The notes beneath the pieces are model-generated. The model ran no database searches, was not told the DNA's origin, and was given only the letters and a program-made list of their open reading frames with translations. From Microseira wollei NIES-4236 (lineage in GTDB: Bacteria; Cyanobacteriota; Cyanobacteriia; Cyanobacteriales; Aerosakkonemataceae): a DNA stretch of 34,471 nucleotides. The DNA lies in contig NZ_BLAY01000108.1 in the NCBI RefSeq assembly GCF_020521235.1, forward strand, positions 1 to 34,471. The letters are read 5' to 3'. A program made the position numbers and the translations under genes. Below are positions 1-6,245 of the stretch, one piece after another. Every line of letters starts with the position of its first letter. Position 1 is the stretch's first letter.

Positions 1-3
1 TTT

Positions 4-122
4 TCCTGGTGCTGTGAGCGCGGTGGCTCCACACCGAACCATCCCGAACTCGGAGGTGAAACGCCGCAGCGGCGAAGATACTAGGCGGGTGACTGTCTGG
101 AAAAATAGCGCGGTGCCAGGTT
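4..122 (+). rRNA. rrf: 5S ribosomal RNA
   Basis: The ends CCTGGTGC (from about 5) and GGTGCCAGG (112-120) pair to form helix I. The inner conserved stretch CCATCCCGAACTCGGAGGTGAAACG is the hallmark of bacterial 5S rRNA, split here only by position 50-64. It is about 118 nt long, as expected. A strong terminator follows directly, so this is the distal end of an rRNA operon; the 23S gene would lie off the left edge. The exact ends are good to a few bases. Confidence 0.95.
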
Positions 123-132
123 CTATACTCAA

Positions 133-175
133 CCAAAAAGCTCTCTTCTGTTTCTGATCGAAGAGAGCTTTTTGG
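133..175 (+). terminator. rRNA operon terminator
   Basis: A 15-bp inverted repeat (CCAAAAAGCTCTCTT and AAGAGAGCTTTTTGG) around a 13-nt loop, with a T-run on the 3' arm, lies 12 nt past the 5S gene. It is a typical intrinsic terminator for the rRNA operon. The adjacent IS605-type element begins just downstream, so the insertion did not disrupt the operon. Confidence 0.85.
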
Positions 176-190
176 TGTTGTAAATATTTA

Positions 191-520
191 TTAAACGCGC
201 GCAAAACCCCATCCCCTAGTGGGTGGGGATGTAAGCGCGGCTTGCGTAAGGGGGTAAGGGTGCCCCCTTACGCAAGCATTCTCTTTTCGGGATAGCGAGT
301 CACCGCGTTGTTTTTGAGTTTCAATGTATTGTCTAACAGCTTCTTGTGAAACTCCGCCAACAGACGAGTAAAACGTACCATCGCTCCACATCCCGGAACC
401 CCAAAAGCAACGCCTTTTTAAATCTTTAAATGTATTAAAAATATGCACCGCAGAAATTGATTTCATTGTTTTAGCAATTTCTACTGGTGCAGTTGTATGA
501 TCTGCCGGCACAAACAAGTG
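191..520 (-). pseudogene. tnpA: IS200/IS605 transposase TnpA, 3' part (after intron)
   Basis: This is the C-terminal half of a Y1 HUH single-strand transposase. Reading from 520 leftwards, the first codons give HLFVPADHTTAPVEIAK, which continues the HUH motif whose first histidine is encoded at 2991-2993, across the intron. Family landmarks are KSISAVHIF, FWGSGMWSDGTFYSSVGG and the helix with the catalytic tyrosine (RQYIETQK). The frame after QKQ runs on through the left-end hairpin, so the last 25 or so residues may not be part of the ancestral protein. The internal ATG at 517 is only a methionine-like start for the orphaned fragment. It would make functional protein only after intron splicing, and a +1 shift in the 5' exon argues against even that. 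Confidence 0.85.
207..228 (+). repeat. IS605-type left-end hairpin
   Basis: Imperfect palindrome CCCCATCCCC/TAGTGGGTGGGG with a bulged T in the 5' arm. It is nearly identical, and in the same orientation, to the one at 4357-4378. It is the presumed TnpA binding hairpin of the left end. The tail of the tnpA reading frame runs through it. Confidence 0.75.
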
Positions 521-670
521 GTTAGAGTCGAACGAGTAGTCACCTACCCGAACTCTCCTTCAAAACCGGACGTGAGACTTTCACCTCATCCGGCTCCTCG
601 TTTGTTTGGCACTTGTCATGTGTACCGCTTTCCCGTGCTTCAGGATTAGGGGATGGGTTAATAAGAATCA

Positions 671-2296
671 TCACTTCTCCTGCACCCATACTTGTGGTTC
701 CCATTTGGCGTGAATAATATCGTGACAATGTCTATGTACAGCCTTCAAATTAGTTCTTTTGTTATTGTTGTGGTTTCCATCCACATGATGAATTTCAATC
801 AAACTTTCTGAAGTAAAGTACATATTGCAGTGAGAGCATTTTCCTTTTTGTGATTTCAGGAGGTCTGCTAATAAGGGCATTGTACCAGGGTACTCCCCTC
901 TTCTCTTGCTCCAATAAACCCAGTCTCCGTCATAGGGGGTTTTATCTCCCCGCACTTTTACGTGCCTAGTAATTGGTGCGGCATCATGCCGCTTAAGTTC
1001 TTGTCCATCATTAGACGCAAACACCCAATTCCTAGTACCACTCTTTTTCCATTCGGTGGCGGCAGCTTTTTTGCTGCGGTGACGTTTGTCTGCCCATCCA
1101 AAAAGCTGATGAAAGGTGACGAAATCAGCCATTTCAAATGTGTCTTGGCTGCCCAGAGTTTTGGAGTAATTAATGACTGGATTAAGTCTGGCAATTAACG
1201 CCTCTTTAGGAGCGTTTTTATGCTGTTCGATGATGTTACCCACTTTGTTATTGTGTTCTTTCAAAGCTTTCTTTGAAGGGGTGATGATAGTTTTAAACCC
1301 TTGTTTTGAGGAAAATTTTCCAACGTATTGTTGAATATGGAACCCCAAAAAGTCAAACCCGACATTCCCACTTTCTTCAATGAGCGTGTGTGAAAGTCTG
1401 GTTTTTTCAGGTTTAAGTTCTAAACCCATGTCTTTTAACCAATCAATTATTATCTGCTGACATCTTTGGACGACGGCTTTATCTTCGTGTAAAATTACGA
1501 AGTCATCAGCGTACCGAATGAGGCTAAGGCTGCCCCTGTTCACCTTTTTGCCATATCCCGCCCTAGTGGGCAGAGTTTCGGCATATTGTTTAATCCGGTT
1601 TTCCATGCCGTGGAGAGCTATATTGGCTAGTAGTGGTGATAACACACCACCCTGCGGCGTGCCCTCAGATGTTGGAGTATACGATGATTGATTATTTGAT
1701 TCGGTACTCCAGTCAATCACTCCCGCTTTTAACCAAGCACGAATTTGTCGGCGAATGGTGGGGAATGTATTCAATTTTTTCAGCAGTGCATCATGGTTAA
1801 TGCGGTCGAAGCATTTTGCAATATCAGCATCTAGCACGTATTTGGGCTTGAGCCTAATTGCAATAAATATTGCTCCAATTGCATCGTGACACTCCCGTCC
1901 GGGTCGAAATCCGTAGCTATCTGGCTCGAATTTAGCTTCCCATTCTGGCTCTAAGGCAGCTTTTACTAGAGCTTGGGTTGCTCTATCGTTCATTGTGGGT
2001 ATACCTAATGGGCGTTTTTCCGTTTTTGAGGGCTTATCTATCCAGACACGCCGAACGGGTTTTGCCTTATCGGTTAGTCTCAGTTGGTCTACAAGTTCCA
2101 GCCTTTTTTGGGGAGTTAAACTTTTAACTCCATCTATTCCGGCGGTTTTCTTGCCCTGATTATCCTGAGTTACCCTGCGAACGGCTAATACCTTTGCCGA
2201 CCAGGACTTCATCAAGGTTTTCTGAAGCCTGCGAACTGCACGATGGTCTCCACGCTGTGCGGCTTTGAATATGCGATGAAAGCAACTTAAAGACAA
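671..2296 (-). CDS. ltrA: Group II intron reverse transcriptase/maturase with HNH endonuclease (N-terminus frameshifted)
   Basis: This intron-encoded protein helps the host intron splice and retro-home. The RT blocks are in order: GIPTMNDRATQALVKAALEP and YGFRPGRECHDAI; YVLDADIAKCFDRINH; GTPQGGVLSPLLANIALHG; the catalytic YADD in IRYADDFVIL; GLELKPEKTRL; and FDFLGFHIQQY. A maturase X region follows, then a C-terminal HNH nuclease with paired cysteines (CSHC), IHHVDGNHNN and HRHCHDIIH. The family's usual start (MNKSNTELLKTTVEWKNIPW) is encoded at 2372-2297 in a different frame. One extra base near 2290 (between AAGTTG and CGCATATTC) separates it from RIFKAAQRG. The 541-aa start used here is therefore secondary and lacks about 25 native residues. 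All catalytic motifs remain. Function is uncertain because of the frameshift. Confidence 0.88.
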   Translation of the reverse strand: MSLSCFHRIFKAAQRGDHRAVRRLQKTLMKSWSAKVLAVRRVTQDNQGKKTAGIDGVKSLTPQKRLELVDQLRLTDKAKPVRRVWIDKPSKTEKRPLGIPTMNDRATQALVKAALEPEWEAKFEPDSYGFRPGRECHDAIGAIFIAIRLKPKYVLDADIAKCFDRINHDALLKKLNTFPTIRRQIRAWLKAGVIDWSTESNNQSSYTPTSEGTPQGGVLSPLLANIALHGMENRIKQYAETLPTRAGYGKKVNRGSLSLIRYADDFVILHEDKAVVQRCQQIIIDWLKDMGLELKPEKTRLSHTLIEESGNVGFDFLGFHIQQYVGKFSSKQGFKTIITPSKKALKEHNNKVGNIIEQHKNAPKEALIARLNPVINYSKTLGSQDTFEMADFVTFHQLFGWADKRHRSKKAAATEWKKSGTRNWVFASNDGQELKRHDAAPITRHVKVRGDKTPYDGDWVYWSKRRGEYPGTMPLLADLLKSQKGKCSHCNMYFTSESLIEIHHVDGNHNNNKRTNLKAVHRHCHDIIHAKWEPQVWVQEK

Positions 2297-2372
2297 CCCG
2301 TTCGATGTTACGCCACGGGATATTCTTCCATTCCACAGTAGTTTTTAACAACTCTGTATTAGACTTATTCAT
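2297..2372 (-). pseudogene. Detached N-terminal codons of the intron maturase
   Basis: The minus-strand frame from 2372 reads MNKSNTELLKTTVEWKNIPW and then RNIERVVFKL, which I recognise as the standard opening of cyanobacterial group II intron maturases. It then leaves frame relative to the 541-aa ORF by one base, at about 2290. Correcting it would give a protein of about 567 aa. Confidence 0.7.
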
Positions 2373-2987
2373 TGCTACTTAAACCTATTCTTTCCAAACA
2401 ATCGTGAATCCGTCAGCATATCCTCACCATTACGTGAGGCATTGGCTTCTGATTCAATCCTGCCCCCATATATCTTGTGGCTAGCAACTTACTAGAAAAT
2501 CGACCGTTTCTAGAGATATATAGGGGTTAATTCGTTCCTAATGACCATTGATAGAACTGTTAGGGCAATGCTCTCTGCCGGGTTTTATTTGAGGTGCAGT
2601 CTAATCGCCACATTAACGTTAGACCTTTATCCTTGCCCATTTTGGGTCTCCCAGTGTTAGTCCAGAGGGACATCAACCTAATTTCACTCGTTGCCTGTTA
2701 CGGCAGTTAATAGCATTTTCGCTTACGCTACCCATGAGTTCTTGCTAGAAGGGATGTAAGGATAGGTTCCCCAATTACCTCCACTTGACTTCCCCGCTTT
2801 ATCATTTGGTTTGCTACACCAAACAATAGGGGAAGCGCTTTCAACTCTGCACCTTGAGTGGTGGGGCTTTCACCCACATGGTCATTAAGTTGTCAGGGTT
2901 CTGTTCAGCCGATACGAAAGGCTGTAACTCCTGCTAGGCACACACTTAAGGCTCATAGCCTTTCGTTTTCGCCTAAACGAATCGCAC

Positions 2988-3171
2988 AACGTGGTCTGGC
3001 ATCACCTCGGCGGGCATGGAGCGTCCAGTTGTATGTTTTGCACACCTCGCCCAGTATGCGCTTCAGCTCCACCTCTACCGCACCTTCAAGAATCTGGTGG
3101 CGGTACTTGGGGCAAAAGATGATGTGGTATCCCAAGCAGTGTTGAGCGTGAGAGCATGACAATATCTTCAT
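2988..3171 (-). pseudogene. tnpA: IS200/IS605 transposase TnpA, 5' part (before intron)
   Basis: The N-terminal half of the Y1 transposase starts at ATG 3171 (MKILSCSHAQHCLGYHIIFC, then PKYRHQILEGAVEVELKRIL). The frame stays good to NWTLHA. The expected EVMPDHV is then encoded one base out of frame (after GCCCGCC), and ends with GTT at 2990-2988, immediately before the intron. Joined to 520, the reading becomes EVMPDHV|HLFVPADH, an intact H-x-H. The single-base insertion means spliced mRNA would still not give a full protein unless there is frameshifting. The ORF reading of 72 aa continues into the intron and is artefactual past residue 54. Confidence 0.8.
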
Positions 3172-3242
3172 TGGCTAGCGCATATTGACAGAACATATAA
3201 AGCCAAGATAGCATCAGCGTATCAATACGCAGTTAAACGCTA

Positions 3243-4349
3243 ATGAAAAGAACCGTTAGCATCCCAGTTGACTTGCCGTCAGACAGGTTTCTCTCTTTAA
3301 TGAGCGAATGTGCAGAAATCTTTAATAAGCAGATCGACTGGGCTGTTGCTAACAAAAGTTACAACAAAAATAAGGCACACAAGGAATTGTATCACTCGCT
3401 AAGAGTAGAGCATCCTTGTGTGCCTTCTGCTTTGGTACAAACCATCAGAGATAACGCATTAGAAGCGATTAAGGCTACCAAGTTCAAGCGCGTTCCCAAG
3501 AAAAAACCAACATCAGGACTAAGATAAGATAAACGCACCATGACACTCAGAGGTAAGCAATTAACTCTTAGCTGTATCGGTAAGCGAGTTAGTTTAATTC
3601 TTAATGTGCCTGATTACTTCCTTGAAGTTTTTGAGACTTGGAAGTTTTGTGGGGCAACTGTCACACATACCAAAAACACCAAGCAATTCTGGGTAAGACT
3701 GGTATTTGAAACAGAAACACCACAACCAAAAGAGGGAAAAATTCAAGGGGTTGACCGAGGCTTATATCACCAGGTTGTTACTAGCGACGGTCAATTCTTT
3801 AGTTCCTCTAAAATTAGGGCAGCACAGAGGCGATACTTGTACAATCGTCGTCAACTCCAACAAAAAGGCACTCGCAGCGCCAAACGTCGCCTTAAGGCGT
3901 CTGGTCGCGAGAAGCGGTTGATGAAGGACAAGAACCATTGTGTAAGTAAAAAGCTTAGCTTACAGGCAGGAATAGCGATTTTTGTGCTTGAAGATTTGTC
4001 AAGTATTCGCACTTCTTCTCGTGGCAAGAAGATTAACAAATGGCTGGGTAGCTGGCCTTTTTACCAACAAGAACAGTTTCTGACTTACAAAGCAGAGGCA
4101 TTAGGAAAGCGGGTAGTACACATCGCTTTGCGTTACACCAGCCAAAAGTGCAATGTTTGCAAGCACATCAAAAGAACTTTTCGGCGAAAATCTAAATTCC
4201 ACTGTAAAAATTGTGGACATCGAACTCACGCCGATCTTAATGCTGCTTTGAATATTCGAGATGATTATATTCTCTCTTCTACCCAACAAGGGACTCAAGA
4301 GCAGGCATCAGTCAATATGCCGTATGTTTGGGCCGATTCTGTCGGCTAG
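3243..4349 (+). pseudogene. tnpB: TnpB RNA-guided nuclease of the IS605-type element, interrupted by one stop codon
   Basis: TnpB is the omega-RNA-guided DNA nuclease ancestral to Cas12. The frame is continuous from ATG 3243 to the stop at 4349 (368 codons), except for TAA at 3525-3527 in GGACTAAGATAAGATAAA. There the family has a tyrosine (RYDKRTMTLRG), so one TAC/TAT to TAA change explains it. An in-frame ATG at 3540 opens the remaining 269 codons. RuvC residues are present: Asp in QGVDRGLYHQ, Glu in FVLEDLSSIR, and Asp in THADLNAALNIRD. The zinc-finger cysteines are present too (CNVC and CKNC). Only about 95 N-terminal residues are cut off, so readthrough would give full-length enzyme. It is divergent from tnpA, and its 3' end lies 8 nt before the right-end hairpin. 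Confidence 0.85.
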
Positions 4350-4386
4350 TTACCAGCCCCATCCCCTTGTGGGTGGGGCGGTTGAC
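4230..4386 (+). ncRNA. Possible TnpB omega RNA (reRNA) region
   Basis: In IS200/IS605 elements the guide RNA of TnpB is made from the 3' end of tnpB through the right end, with the guide lying just outside the element. The matching position here is the last ~120 nt of tnpB plus the hairpin at 4357-4378. The boundaries and expression are inferred from family knowledge only. Any guide would now read into the adjacent IS607-type element from about 4387. Confidence 0.35.
4357..4378 (+). repeat. IS605-type right-end hairpin
   Basis: CCCCATCCCC/TTGTGGGTGGGG differs from the left-end hairpin (207-228) by one loop base and carries the same bulged T. It lies 8 nt past the tnpB stop. Confidence 0.75.
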
Positions 4387-4425
4387 TTTATACCCATATA
4401 TACCCAATAGCGGTAATATGGGAGG

Positions 4426-5001
4426 ATGAAATTATCAGACTACGCCAAAAAAGCAGGAGTAAGTTATAAGACCGCGCATCGTTGGTGGAAGGCAGGTCAG
4501 CTAAAGGGCTACCAAATTCCCGCCACTGGGACAATTATTATTGAGTCCGATGAGCCAGTAGAGCAAGAGCCTATGGCATTGATTTATGCCAGAGTTTCAT
4601 CAGCAGAGGCGAAATCAAATTTAGAAAGGCAGGCTCAAAGATTAACTGATTATGCGATGGCGAAAGGTTATCGAGTATACAAAGTGGTCAAAGAAATTGG
4701 GAGTGGGCTTAACGATAATCGCAAACTTTTGAGGAGTGCATTACAGGATGAAAATTACAATATTTTTCTAGCTGAACATCGAGACAGAGTAACAAGGTTT
4801 GGGCTAAACTACATCAAACTTTTATTGGAGGCGACCGGCAATAAATTAGAAATTGTCAACGACGCAGACAATTGTAAGGATGAGTTAATGCCAGAATTAG
4901 TGGCAGTTATTACATCATTTTTCCAACGGATTTATGGATTGAGGAGAGCCAAAAGAAAAACGGAAAAAATCATTAGTGAATTAAAAAGTAACGGAGAATG
5001 A
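4426..5001 (+). CDS. tnpA: IS607 family serine recombinase TnpA (OrfA)
   Basis: A site-specific recombinase that moves the IS607-type element through a phosphoserine intermediate. Residues 1-50 form a MerR-like winged helix (LSDYAKKAGVSYKTAHRWWK), and residues 52-185 are a resolvase catalytic domain. The nucleophile serine is in IYARVSSAEAKSNLERQ. The conserved arginine region is AEHRDRVTRFGL, and a C-terminal helix is rich in Arg and Lys. The length of 191 aa is typical. The start is fixed by the conserved MKLSDYAKKAG. Oddly, GGAGG (4421-4425) touches the ATG with no spacer, so translation may be weak. The TGA stop is 1 nt from the tnpB ATG, so the two are likely co-translated. This gene looks intact and is the only undamaged transposition gene in the left-hand cluster. 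Confidence 0.9.
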   Translation: MKLSDYAKKAGVSYKTAHRWWKAGQLKGYQIPATGTIIIESDEPVEQEPMALIYARVSSAEAKSNLERQAQRLTDYAMAKGYRVYKVVKEIGSGLNDNRKLLRSALQDENYNIFLAEHRDRVTRFGLNYIKLLLEATGNKLEIVNDADNCKDELMPELVAVITSFFQRIYGLRRAKRKTEKIISELKSNGE

Positions 5002-5002
5002 A

Positions 5003-6205
5003 ATGAGATTAGTTGAGCGCCATGCTATCAAAAAAGGCCAGGGATTTTATCAAGAGATAGACTCATTATGTAGGCGGTATAAAAATCTATACAATTATGC
5101 CAACTACTTAGTGAGGCAGTTGTTTATATTTGAAGGAAAATACTTGAATAATGCGGCGGTATTCCATCTAGTAAAGCAGCACGAATCATATACAGCGCTA
5201 CCTCGTAAAGTCAGCAATCAAGTTTTGATGGTTTTACACCGCAACTGGAAATCTTTTTTTGAAGCACAGAAAGCCTATAATCAAGAACCATCAAAATTTT
5301 TAGCCAGACCTCAATTACCCAAGTATAAGAACAAAAATAAAGACAGGCACATTATTATTTATGAATCGGGTGCAATTTCTAAACCGGCCATGAAAAAAGG
5401 AATTGTTAAATTATCTCAAACAAGCATTGAATTTCCTACATCTGCAACTGATGTGAAACAAGTCAGAATCATACCAAGATAAAGTAGTTTATGAACAAGA
5501 GGTAAAACCCCAACAATTAAATCCGAGTTGGATAGCAGGAATTGATATAGGTTTAGACAAGCGGCGTTAGCTTCAAACAAGCCAGGATTTAAACCTGTAC
5601 TTGTGAATGGGCGACCTCTCAAGTCAATCAATCAACAATACAACAAAATTAGAGCTGATCTTCAATCTCAACTTAAAGGTAATTCTCAAACCTCAAAGCG
5701 TATTGAATTGTTGACTCGTCAGCGTAATAATCGAGTGGATAACTACCTGCATCAAAGTAGCCGATGGATTATTGATTACTTGGTGTCGGAGGGAATCGGA
5801 ACGCTAGTCATTGGTAAAAACGAGCGCTGGAAGCTCCAAATAAATTTAGGTAAAACCACAAATCAGAACTTCGTCAGTATTCCTCATGCTCGTTTTATAG
5901 AGCAATTGAAATACAAAGCTGAGTTGGTTGGTATCACTGTTATGGTTAATGAAGAATCATATACCAGTGCAGCATCGTTTTTAGATTTAGACCCAATCCC
6001 AGTTTACAAAAAAGGTGAGACTCATTGTTTTAGTGGTAAACGAATTAAAAGGGCTTGGTATAAATCTAAACATGGCATGCTGATTCACGCTGATATTAAC
6101 GCCAGTTTGAATTTAACAAGAAAGGTAGTCCGAGCGGCATTCAGCTTAGGGATAGAGGGTATTGCAGTTTACCCATTCCGAGTCACACCGGGAAAAGTAG
6201 CTTGA
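5003..6205 (+). pseudogene. tnpB: Decayed TnpB of the IS607-type element
   Basis: Three pieces of one TnpB are readable. 5003-5482 gives the N-terminal helical region, ending VRIIPR and a stop. About 5487-5570, in another frame, gives VVYEQEVKPQQLNPSWIAGI and DIGLDKRR, with the first RuvC aspartate. 5571-6205, after a small deletion and shift, gives NGRPLKSINQQYNKIRADL on to HADINASLNLTRKV, with the last RuvC aspartate. At least two indels separate the pieces. The RuvC-II segment reads LVIGKNERWK, where the usual Glu is absent from the canonical spot. The zinc-finger position reads YTSAASFLD, with no cysteines. Both are traits of a cyanobacterial TnpB branch with a rearranged active site, as far as I recall. 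The RBS GGAG (4993-4996) precedes ATG 5003. Confidence 0.82.
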
Positions 6206-6245
6206 GGACATTTGTCCATAAAGTTACTAACTGTTTATACCTCGA

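Larger units (their letters stand above)
521..2987 (-). mobile_element. Group II intron (2467 nt) with HNH-type maturase ORF
   Basis: The intron 5' end is GTGCGATTCG (start at 2987, minus strand) and the 3' end is GACTCTAAC (end at 521), fitting the GUGYG...AY rule. Near the 3' end, domain V is visible on the minus strand as GAGCCGGATGAGGTGAAAGT followed by CACGTCCGG (about 557-600). A domain VI hairpin follows, with a candidate branch-point A 8 nt from the end. A reverse transcriptase ORF lies inside, as usual in domain IV. The junctions are precise because joining 2988 to 520 restores the conserved transposase reading DHV-HLF. The ORF has a frameshift, so mobility is doubtful, though the ribozyme core may still fold. 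Confidence 0.88.
190..4386. mobile_element. IS605-type element (divergent tnpA/tnpB) carrying a group II intron
   Basis: The element has tnpA on the minus strand and tnpB on the plus strand, divergent from a 71-bp spacer (3172-3242), which is the IS605 arrangement. Near the left end, 207-228 forms an imperfect hairpin (CCCCA, bulged T, CCC paired with GGGTGGGG). Near the right end, 4357-4378 is the same 22-mer with a single difference in the loop. Subterminal hairpins with a bulged T are what Y1 transposases of this family recognise. Removing the 2467-nt intron leaves about 1.7 kb, normal for the family. Both genes are damaged, so the copy is probably not autonomous. The exact cleavage sites were not determined; the outer limits are approximate. 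Confidence 0.8.
4388..6217 (+). mobile_element. IS607-type element (serine recombinase tnpA plus decayed tnpB)
   Basis: Two same-strand genes in IS607 order lie between the IS605 right end and the TpsB gene: a MerR-HTH/serine resolvase and a TnpB, overlapping closely. IS607 elements have no terminal inverted repeats and make minimal target changes, so the ends cannot be fixed by eye. The left limit is set by the neighbouring element. The right limit is the small palindrome GGACATTTGTCC (6206-6217). Confidence 0.7.

Noticed and set aside
2858-3145. 95-aa plus-strand ORF
   Set aside because: Antisense to the tnpA 5' exon and the intron 5' end; no family features.
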